Part shown: positions 56,277 to 64,000 of the stretch, one piece after another
How the letters are laid out: each line of letters begins with the position of its first letter
Position numbering within the stretch: the stretch's first letter is position 1
Assembly (NCBI GenBank): GCA_028023455.1
Contig: JAQFVV010001071.1
Location: 1-64,000, forward strand
Origin: Epiperipatus broadwayi
Taxonomy: Eukaryota > Onychophora > Udeonychophora > Euonychophora > Peripatidae
Direction of reading: 5' to 3'
DNA length: 64,000 nucleotides
Notes under the pieces: model-generated
Told to the model about the DNA's origin: nothing
Seen by the model: only the letters and a program-made list of their open reading frames with translations
The model's database searches: none
Translations under genes and position numbers: made by a program

Positions 56277-56349
56277 CGCTTTCAGAGCTTTCATCTCCAT
56301 ATTCATAGCCTTGAAGGCTATGAATATGGAGATGAAAGCTCTGAAAGCG
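56277..56349. repeat. Perfect palindrome, 36-bp arms, 1-nt centre
   Basis: Arms 56277-56312 and 56314-56349 are exact reverse complements around G56313 (centre ATAGCCTT-G-AAGGCTAT). No related sequence is seen elsewhere in the window. Such a structure is either a very young inverted duplication or a read-foldback artefact. Confidence 0.85.
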
Positions 56350-56745
56350 TTTTATAAAATTATATATCATCTTTGGTATAAGTAACATTATCTAAAATTT
56401 TGTCATATTCAATGTTATTAATAATTTTTTTGTAAAAATATTAAACATAAAATTATTCATTAAACTTGATATCTATTCACAACCCTAGATTAGATAAAGA
56501 AATCCATAACCAAGAATAATCATACAAAACAACCTTGAACACTGAGAGAATTATCTCAATTAAGTACAATATGAAATACAAACATACTAATAATAATATG
56601 CACAAGTAAAGCATTGTTCTAATTCCAAGTCTTAAAAGAAATGGTTCATAACCCAAGACTATATTAACTGTTCATAAATAAAATCACAATCTTGCCTTAC
56701 TCACTTTAAAGCTTGGAGATTAATAAATAAATATATATATATATA

Positions 56746-57469
56746 AAACAAAAATGCAAGTTAAAAAATTTGCTAACGCTTGTATTTATGTCCACAGATG
56801 GCGTTCTATCAAAAACACCGATCAAGCGTATGTTTTGTTTACATAAATGTCAGAGTAGTATTCACTATCTCTAACTATAATTCCACTTTCAGATCATGAT
56901 TTCAAGCTATTTGCTATCATCAGTGAAAGACAGGAATAAAGAAACTAGATCTAAACACAAACTCTGAGCGTTTATGAAACAATTTCTATTCAGCTTGCAA
57001 GTGTGAATTTTTTAGACCCGTAATGTCTTCAAACTCAGCATAGCAAACCAGATAGCTATATGGGTCTGATCTCAGTTCAGTATCACCACATAGTAGAAGC
57101 CTCTGCAATCTATATCATTGCAAGAAAAACCTCAAAGGTACATTTATGAAAAACAAAAATGCAAGTTAAAAAACTTGCTAACGCTTGTATTTATGTCCAC
57201 AGATGGCATTCTACCAAAAACACCGATCAAGTGTATGTTTTGTTTACATAAACGTCAGAGTAGTATTCACTATCCCTAACTATAATTCCACTTTCAGATC
57301 ATGATTTCAAGCTATTTGCTACCATCAGTGAAAGACAGGAATAAAGAAACTAGATCTAAACACAAACTCTGAGCGTTTATGAAACAATTTCTATTCAGCT
57401 TGCAAGCGTGAATTTTTTAGACACGCAATGTCTTCAAACTCAGCATAGCAAAACAGATAGCTATATAAA
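56746..57469 (-). repeat. Family B array, inverted part (~1.8 units)
   Basis: Reverse-complement units of the ~405-bp family B monomer. Two units start at about 56746 and 57150 with 'aaaaacaaaaatgcaag'. Their hammerhead CTGATGA boxes lie on the minus strand at 56917-56923 and 57322-57328. The latter reads CTGATGG, a change at conserved A9. A (TA)n tract borders the left side. The second unit is cut after 'gatagctatat', where the forward units begin. Confidence 0.88.
56880..56937 (-). ncRNA. Hammerhead ribozyme-like motif, inverted family B unit
   Basis: Reverse complement of the family B fold with the box intact (CTGATGA, 56917-56923). The neighbouring inverted unit (box 57322-57328) has A9 changed to G. 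Confidence 0.65.
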
Positions 57470-57774
57470 CAAAACATACGCTTGATCGGTGTTTTTGGTA
57501 GAACGCCATCTGTGGACATAAATGCAAGCGTTAGCAAGTTTTTTAACTTGCATTTTTGTTTTTCATAAATGTACCTTTGAGGTCTTTCTTGCAATGATAT
57601 AGATTGCAGAGGCTTCTACTATGTGGTGATGTTGAACTGAGATCAGACCCATATAGCTATCTGGTTTGCTATGCTGAGTTTGAAGACATTACGTGTCTAA
57701 AAAATTCACGCTTGCCAGCTGAATAGAAATTGTTTCATAAACGCTCAGAGTTTGTGCTTAGATCTAGTTTCTTT

Positions 57775-57832
57775 ATTCCTGTCTTTCACTGATGATAGCA
57801 AATAGCTTGAAATCATGATCTGAAAGTGGAAT
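57775..57832 (+). ncRNA. Hammerhead ribozyme-like motif, family B unit 1
   Basis: Outer stem I pairs ATTCC with GGAAT. After an internal loop (tgt opposite t), inner stem I pairs CTTTCA with TGAAAG. The box CTGATGA is at 57789-57795. Stem II is AGC-aaata-GCT, inside an A-T-flanked context with a U-U mismatch next to the core. GAA then stem III ATC-at-GAT, with C57820 at the cleavage position. The stem I internal loop facing loop II is the layout used for tertiary contact in natural hammerheads. The weak stem II may reduce activity. Confidence 0.72.
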
Positions 57833-58179
57833 TATAGTTAGGGATAGTGAATACTACTCTGACGTTTATGTAAACAAAACATACGCTTGATCGGTGTTTT
57901 TGGTAGAACGCCATCTGTGGACATAAATACAAGCGTTAGCAAGTTTTTTAACTTGCATTTTTGTTTTTCATAAATGTACCTTTGAGGTCTTTCTTGCAAT
58001 GATATAGATTGCAGAGGCTTCTACTATGTGGTGATGCTGAACTGAGATCAGACCCATATAGCTATCTGGTTTGCTATGCTGAGTTTGAAGACATTACGTG
58101 TCTAAAAAATTCACGCTTGCAAGCTGAATAAAAATTGTTTCATAAACACTCAGAGTTTGTGTTTAGATCTAGTTTCTTT

Positions 58180-58238
58180 ATTCCTGTCTTTCACTGATGA
58201 TAGCAAATAGCTTGAAATCATGATCTGAAAGTGGAATT
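58180..58238 (+). ncRNA. Hammerhead ribozyme-like motif, family B unit 2
   Basis: Same fold and sequence as 57775-57832, with CTGATGA at 58194-58200. Confidence 0.7.
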
Positions 58239-58585
58239 AATAGTTAGGGATAGTGAATACTACTCTGACGTTTATGTAAACAAAACGTACGCTTGATCGG
58301 TGTTTTTGGTAGAACGCCATCTGTGGACATAAATACAAGCGTTAGCAAGTTTTTTAACTTGCATTTTTGTTTTTCATAAATGTACCTTTGAGGTCTTTCT
58401 TGCAATGATATAGATTGCAGAGGCTTCTACTATGTGGTGATGCTGAACTGAGATCAGACTCATATAGCTATCTGGTTTGCTATGCTGAGTTTGAAGACAT
58501 TACGTGTCTAAAAAATTCACGCTTGCAAGCTGAATAGAAATTGTTTCATAAACGCTCAGAGTTTGTGTTTAGATCTAGTTTCTTT

Positions 58586-58643
58586 ATTCCTGTCTTTCAC
58601 TGATGATAGCAAATAGCTTGAAATCATGATCTGAAAGTGGAAT
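58586..58643 (+). ncRNA. Hammerhead ribozyme-like motif, family B unit 3
   Basis: Same fold and sequence as 57775-57832, with CTGATGA at 58600-58606. Confidence 0.7.
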
Positions 58644-58989
58644 TATAGTTAGAGATAGTGAATACTACTCTGACGTTTATGTAAACAAAACATACACTTG
58701 ATCGGTGGTTTTGGTAGAACGCCATCTGTGGACATAAATACAAGCGTTAGCAAGTTTTTTAACTTGCATTTTTGTTTTTCATAAATGTACCTTTGAGGTC
58801 TTTCTTGCAATGATATAGATTGCAGAGGCTTCTACTATGTGGTGATGCTGAACTGAGATCAGACCCATATAGCTATCTGGTTTGCTATGCTGAGTTTAAA
58901 GACATTACGTGTCTAAAAAATTCACGCTTGCAAGCTAAATAGAAATTGTTTCATAAACGCTCAGAGTTTGTGTTTAGATCTAGTTTCTT

Positions 58990-59047
58990 TATTCCTGTCT
59001 TTCACTGATGATAGCAAATAGCTTGAAATCATGATCTGAAAGTGGAA
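58990..59047 (+). ncRNA. Hammerhead ribozyme-like motif, family B unit 4
   Basis: Same fold and sequence as 57775-57832, with CTGATGA at 59004-59010. Confidence 0.7.
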
Positions 59048-59349
59048 TTATAGTTAGGGATAGTGAATACTACTCTGACATTTATGTAAACAAAACATAC
59101 GCTTGATCGGTGTTTTTGGTAGAACGCCATCTGTGGATATATATATATATATTGTCAGAGTTATGCCTGATTCACTTTTGAGACTTAGATGTTGCTAAAT
59201 ATAAATATAATATGAGTGAGAATGATGTTGAGATAAAGAACTCTCTAAATATCATGAACATAATGTATACTCATAAGAATGATAACCCCCTCCATCCATT
59301 ATCTATATTGCAAGCAAAGCAATCAAACCTTAATACACTTTATAAATAC

Positions 59350-59500
59350 TATATCTTGTGTTGGGAATGAAAGTATTAATTTATTATTAACACTCGTAAG
59401 AAAGCGCATGCACAATAGCTTGAAAGGCTGATCTTTAATGTATTACAATTTATAAACATAGCACTATATAAAAATAAATGCTTATTTACATAAATTAGTT
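59350..59500 (-). repeat. Diverged family E repeat
   Basis: 'ttattattaacactcg', 'cacaatagcttgaaaggctg' and 'aaaataaatgcttattta' appear in the same order as in the palindromic insert at 14.8-15.4 kb (reverse orientation). Confidence 0.6.
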
Positions 59501-59525
59501 TAGTTGTTTTTTAGTAGTCACATAC

Positions 59526-59534
59526 AGTGTTTAT

Positions 59535-59576
<42 letters not shown>

Positions 59577-59584
59577 ATAAACAC

Positions 59585-59616
<32 letters not shown>
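59526..59616. repeat. (TA)n inside an inverted repeat
   Basis: AGTGTTTATCCA, (TA)n, then TGGATAAACACT form a palindrome centred on the microsatellite (59526-59585), followed by a second (TA)n run to 59616. Confidence 0.85.
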
Positions 59617-59618
<2 letters not shown>

Positions 59619-59629
59619 AATTTCCGAAA

Positions 59630-60540
59630 ACCTTTGTTTTTAAACATATCTGGGTATTTTTTATTAACATATAGACCTTCACTCAAAATAACTTGGAAAA
59701 ATTTATGGTCACTCAGAATCATTTGGAGAAGTATGGATCTTTTCCTCTTTGTTTTTGGTTTTACTTTTTGATTCCCCCCCACATAATTAGTGTTTGAATT
59801 TAATAATTTTTCAGACAATTTGTCTAGAATAATTACTTGCCTTAACTCTCAGCTTTTGTTCTCTCCTCTTCCAAATTTTAAACTTTCCAATTTCCTGGTA
59901 CTTTTTCTTAGCCTTATCAGACAAAACACTTCCATATTTAATTTTTTTAAATTTATTTTTTTATCACCTTTAACATAATTCTTTTTCTAAGTTAATCATT
60001 TTTTCACTTTTTCTCTAATTTACATCATGTATGCTTTCAGCCACATGATCAGCCATTACACAGACTTCATCAATCATGGATTCTGTGTCAATGTTATATT
60101 TATTTGTAATATAATAATCATCCATAACTAATGCACTCTGGCATTTAATTTTAATTTTATTTCTTTCATCTAAACTAGAACTAGTTTCTATTTCTTGTGA
60201 TTTTGGGATTACATTACATTTAGCTTTCTTTATCTGTTCATCTGCCATAACATCTTTATTGCTCTGATTTCCTCTATCAGCTGAATTCTACCATCTTTTA
60301 TTTCTGTAATAAAAGTTTTGACTTGATTTTTTTAGTTCTTCATGTTGTTTTTCTATATAATCTTTCAATTATTCAAATTATTTTCCCATATGATCCTTCA
60401 TTTCTTCATTTTGGAATTTACAATTTTCATTTTGTTTTTTATTTGGCCTTTAATTTATGATCATGTTTATAAATTCACTACTAGGAGTCCCAGTTTTATT
60501 TTTCTGAGACTGCATTTTTATCCTAGCTCTTGTAATCATG
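59630..60540 (-). pseudogene. Degenerate coiled-coil, K/E-rich coding debris, possibly LINE ORF1
   Basis: Minus-strand frames include 60015-60248 (77 codons, polar) and 59531-59818 (C-terminal half of which is microsatellite). Upstream, around 60300-60420, the broken frame reads NEEMKDHMGK and LKDYIEKQHEELKK, a coiled-coil pattern similar to the ORF1-like region at 18.3-18.4 kb. Several stops interrupt it. I cannot assign a family. Confidence 0.35.
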
Positions 60541-60549
60541 TATTATCAT

Positions 60550-60778
60550 TATATATATATATATATATATAATAAAACAAGTCACAAATTGTGAAACTTG
60601 TCTTTAAGCTTGTGCTAAAATGTTCACTAGATGGAGCTTACCACTAGCTTCAAACAAGCTTTAATTATAAGTGCCAACAGAGAAAGAAATCAATTGGTCT
60701 GGAGATGAGGATTTTTCAATAGATATTTTGAATTCTTTCTCTTGTTTGGAGCTATTGGTAAGTTTCATCTAGTGAACA
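60550..60778 (+). repeat. Foldback related to hammerhead families, in (TA)n
   Basis: Arms TGTTCACTAGATGG...ACAAG (60621-60658) and its partner (60741-60778) form inverted ends. The right half reads GGTCTGGAGAT, then GGAGCTATTGGTA, in the same order as family A units (GGTCTGGAGAT, TAGAGCTATTGGTA). GAAATCAATTGGTC before TGGAG matches the 3' half of the family A hammerhead, but no CTGANGA box precedes it. (TA)n borders both sides. It looks like a shortened, inverted-duplicated relative. Confidence 0.6.
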
Positions 60779-60790
60779 TATATATATACA

Positions 60791-61380
60791 CATGGGTCTC
60801 ATTTTATGCGGTAGATAGGTTCCTCAGAAAATGTGTACAAAAGAAATCGCACAAAAATAGACTTAACTTACCTTGAAAAATGGGGGATATGTACTGTAAT
60901 TTTCCAAAAATCGCATAAAAGCAAAGCAACAATGTAAAATTATGTTAAAATTTGCATAAAAAAAATAGGAAAATAAAATATGATTAATAAAAAATTTCAA
61001 ATTTGAAAAAAATTAATACAAGACAAACTTTTTTTACTTTTTTTTATTAACTACAGTATTTACTTTTATTCAAAACAATATATTTTTATGCGTAATTTAC
61101 ATTTTTTTCATACATGTATGGTATTTTAATCAATATCACTATTTAAGACATTAGATTCTTTTTTTAAAATTGGTCTTATAGTGGATTCACCCAAACTAAA
61201 ATGTTTTCCAATTGTTGTTGATCCTTCCCATTTCACTAAGTGATCTAAATTTGAAATTTTTGTTTCCGAAGAAATTAATTTTCTTGGGTGTTTTTCCTCT
61301 CCATTAGGGTAAACTAAAAGTTTAAAATAAAAATAAAAATGTAGACTTACGATAATAAAAAGACACCAACTCACCACTGT
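60791..61380 (-). pseudogene. pogo/Tigger-like DNA transposon fragment
   Basis: The minus-strand frame 61126-61377 encodes, in its second half, PRKLISSETKISNLDHLVKW and GSTTIGKHFSLGESTIRPI. This is the CENP-B/pogo type N-terminal helix-turn-helix, where the usual pattern is K-x-lt-leeKl-iL-x-GxSvxxiAxxfgvsxsTi. Nothing of the DDE catalytic domain follows. The sequence passes within 340 bp to an end-like stretch at about 60791 (gggtctcattttatgcggta) resembling Tigger termini. So this is an internally deleted copy. Confidence 0.75.
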
Positions 61381-61845
61381 TGGACAAATTTTAATTAAAA
61401 TTAACCATTAAAAATTAAACTTATTTTTGTCTTTAATTTTCAATTCTGTTTAAAAATTTAAATTTCATCATTTCACATTACATTAATTTCAGATCACGTT
61501 ACATAATTTTTAAATTGTTAATTACAATTAACAATCAGATTTTAATTGTCATATTTAATTGTGTCCACCACTGTTACTCACCTTTTAAAAATAAACTTGT
61601 GAACACTAAATGATTAATTGACTATGTACTCTTTTTTAAAAAAGCAAAAATAAAACATGATTTAAAATGCCAAAACAACAACTTGCGTAGTATAGGCATC
61701 TATAATGTTTAAACAGATTTACATTATAATCTTGTAAAGTTTAATGTATATATACAAAATGGGGAAATCCTGATTTTAAGTGAATTATGAATTTCTTTAT
61801 TGCATAAAATCTATTACAGTACTATTATAAAGTGCTGAAAATATT

Positions 61846-61973
61846 GAAATTATTAGATAGAAGTCGAACTCCGATAATATGCTATTACTTTAAATATGAC
61901 GTGAGTGCACAAAATTTATAATATTTAAAGTAATAGCACATTATTGGAGCTTGACTTTTGATCTAATAATTTC
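61846..61973. mobile_element. pogo-like MITE, ~128 bp
   Basis: Inverted arms 61846-61897 and 61921-61973 (about 85 percent paired) with 'gtcgaactccgataat' near each end. This resembles the TCGAACCTCGATAA-like termini common in pogo/Tigger elements. It lies 0.5 kb from the pogo transposase fragment, but the two need not be one element. Confidence 0.6.
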
Positions 61974-62403
61974 TATCACATAAAAGAAAACCACATATAA
62001 AGATATTATAAAAAACATGAAACTTCAAAATCGCATTAAATAAATCCAAATTAGCTAATAAACTCTTTCTTTAAGAACACAAACACACAAAATAAAAACT
62101 TTAAATTTATTGCTTAGATCTGTACTTATTTTGAGTTAGACTACTCACCCCTCTTTCCACTCTGCACCTTTTCTCTACTATTGTTCTATATTTATTTTTA
62201 CTGCCTTGTTGATACTTATTGCCTAATTATTACCTCTATCAACTCTGTTTCTGCCATTATCACTGTCTAGTGTTACCCATAGATTTATTTATTGATTCCC
62301 CTCCTCTCAAAAAAAAATTCTCACATTTTTCATCAGACCAAGTATTTCTTGTTATTTTATATATTTCATTAGATAATTTATTTTTTAATCAATATTCATG
62401 ACT

Positions 62404-62416
62404 TATAAGCCCTAAG

Positions 62417-62458
<42 letters not shown>

Positions 62459-62469
62459 CTTAGGGCTTA

Positions 62470-62513
<44 letters not shown>
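62404..62513. repeat. Nested (TA)n palindromes
   Basis: TATAAGCCCTAAGATTA, (TA)n, then its exact inverse form a palindrome (62404-62471), directly followed by a second (TA)n flanked by ACTA and TAGT. Confidence 0.85.
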
Positions 62514-62518
<5 letters not shown>

Positions 62519-62519
62519 C

Positions 62520-64000
62520 AAGGCCAATTTGGCACATGTATATAAAATAATTTTGTCTAAACAAATTATTAAAATAAAAAAAATCTTTCGTAAAAAAGTT
62601 TGAAATAAAAGATTAAAAGTGGAAAGAGGTTTTTATTAAAGTTAAACTAAATGTTTTATAAAAGGAAGTAAAGTTTTTCCTAATTAGTATGTGCAGGCGA
62701 ATGTAAATGTATGTGAGTTAGAATAATATTAAAAAAATATATAAATGAAAGTTAAAAAAGAAATTATATTTGGAAAACACAGTGATGGCTATTAAGTCAA
62801 AATAAAGATTTAAAAAAACTACACCAGCGGTGGGCTACTAATTAAAGATATAAAAAAACAATATGTTTATGAAAGCTACTACTAATTAAACAATTGTCAA
62901 AACATGTCATAGGATTAATTACCAATGGAATTCAACAACAGATATTTCTGGAGGATATTACATGGACAACACATCACAGCTATAAATAGGCTTTTTTTAT
63001 GAGACAATGAATTGAGAGAGTTTTTTCAGTCTAGTTCCCAGTGACAGTTGTTTCAGTTGAGATAACAGTGCATTTCTATTATGTATCCAGAAATAAAAAT
63101 GCATTGTTGAGCAGCTTTTGGAAATATACGCTTGTGCTTCAGCCTTTTTAGTCCAACAAGATCATCAAAACCTGCCTGTGAAATAATGTCTGCATAACAA
63201 CTCAGAAATCCTCTGTCAAATGTTCAACTGTCTCCAAGAATAAAACCAACGGATTAGCATAAAATCTTTTCAATAAACGTCAAAATCTAACTGGTCAGAT
63301 ATACTCCATCAAAAGCAGCCAACAACAAGCAAAATCCACATTCCAAAAAAATCCTAGGTAACCATTTATTATTATCATTTATACATAGTAGCCACCGCTG
63401 TAATTCGTAAAAATTCAAGATTCAAATTATATAAACTCTATAAGCATGCATAAAATGAACTATTGATGTGTGAGTGTGGGAATGTAAGATAATTTAATGA
63501 TGTTACATATTATTTATGCTTTTCACCAGATAGATGTTATAATGTGTTAATTTAAAAAATGTGCGTGTATTAAATTAGATTATCAAGATGTTTAAATTTA
63601 GTAAATTAATGTTGGTTTATAAATTATCTTTAAACTTAATTAATGTTAATTAAAATAAAATGTCTTTAAACTTAAACTTTATTTGTCGGTCAATTCTTTT
63701 TACCAACCTTTTATTTATTCTTTCCACCACTAATTTTGTATAACTTTGTTATTGAATTAAAATTAGACTGAACTAGTTTTAGGGAATGTTTTGAGCGCTG
63801 GATTATGATCCTACTGCCCGAATACATTAGTCCTTGGACTAGCTGGCACCCTGGGATTTACTCTGAAACAAATAAAGTATTTGGATAGTAGGGGCTTGAA
63901 TCTAGCAGCCGAGGTGGGCCATTGTTGATAGTTAAAGCTATCAATAATATCTCCCATTTTGCTTGAACGTGCCGGTTCGTTCACGTAACATTTATAAAAT
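62520..64000. other. Unassigned end region with a possible promoter
   Basis: A TATA-like box (TATAAATAG, 62981-62989) precedes a GC-richer stretch to about 63350 that ends in a donor-like 'cctaggtaac'. This could be a promoter with first exon or an LTR-like remnant. No ORF supports either. On the minus strand the window's end reads TGTTACGTGAACGAACC, which could begin another LTR, but only part of it is inside the window. Confidence 0.3.

Larger units (their letters stand above)
57470..59137 (+). repeat. Family B array, forward part (~4 units)
   Basis: Four tandem units of 404-406 bp, judged by CTGATGA at 57789, 58194, 58600 and 59004. Units are very similar, so the array is young. Landmarks in order are 'cgcttgatcggtgtttttgg', 'agaacgccatctgtgg', CCCATATAGCTAT, AAAAAATTCACGCTTG and the hammerhead. 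It ends inside a unit at (TA)n (59137-59152). No coding content. Monomer size, tandem form and ribozyme fit a metazoan retrozyme. Confidence 0.9.

Noticed and set aside
63780-63930. tRNA-like sequence near the window end (minus strand, GATTCAAGCCCC)
   Set aside because: A B-box resemblance only; no acceptor or anticodon arm can be built.

Overview
The window is AT-rich eukaryotic DNA, roughly three-quarters A/T by eye, and almost certainly comes from an invertebrate animal. It holds tRNA-derived SINEs, non-LTR retrotransposon remnants, a Penelope-like element (PLE) with a GIY-YIG domain, pogo/Tigger-like DNA transposon debris, many foldback elements and long (TA)n microsatellites. I found no exon of a recognisable host gene. 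All coding sequence I can support is transposon-derived and broken. I do not assign a species.

Layout. 1-3.1 kb: intergenic, one SINE. 3.1-5.05 kb: 3' piece of a LINE with ORF1 zinc knuckle and RT C-terminal region. 5.5-7.5 kb: SINEs, a large foldback repeat and a decayed hammerhead-type repeat. 8.4-16.4 kb: first copy of a 2.9-kb repeat, split by two nested insertions (a pair of ~1.8-kb direct repeats at 9.7-14.1 kb, and a palindromic insert with a 13-bp target-site duplication at 14.8-15.4 kb). 16.4-19 kb: a 208-bp tandem duplication and a degenerate E/K-rich ORF1-like region on the minus strand. 19.75-20.5 kb: foldback, minisatellite, (TA)n and an embedded sequencing adapter. 20.6-23.6 kb: uninterrupted copy of the 2.9-kb repeat. 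23.6-26.5 kb: arrays of ~400-bp repeats carrying hammerhead-like motifs. 26.5-27.95 kb: PLE pseudogene on the minus strand with its own hammerhead motif. 28-40 kb: mostly featureless, with foldbacks, SINEs and a decayed hammerhead repeat. 40.05-43.58 kb: two ~1.39-kb LTR-like direct repeats around a 745-bp non-coding interior. 43.6-56.7 kb: mostly featureless, with a perfect-arm foldback, a (TA)46 tract and a near-perfect palindrome. 56.7-59.14 kb: second ~405-bp hammerhead array, partly inverted. 59.4-64 kb: LINE-like debris, a related foldback, pogo-like fragments and (TA)n palindromes.

Main result. The window contains a set of short (~390-405 bp) tandemly repeated elements in which each monomer carries a type I hammerhead ribozyme-like fold with a minimal stem III. 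They sit in (TA)n microsatellites and share terminal sequence motifs. One array abuts a PLE remnant that carries its own minimal hammerhead. This matches the published pattern of metazoan retrozymes and PLE hammerheads, so the concept is known, but these families and their inverted arrangement look worth describing. Several cores depart from the canonical sequence (U at position 9 in family A, U-U at the base of stem II in family B, a lost G12 in one family C copy), so activity is not assured.

Assembly caution: a 20-base Illumina adapter sequence is embedded at 20201-20220, and one tandem array shows scattered single-base losses typical of uncorrected long reads.
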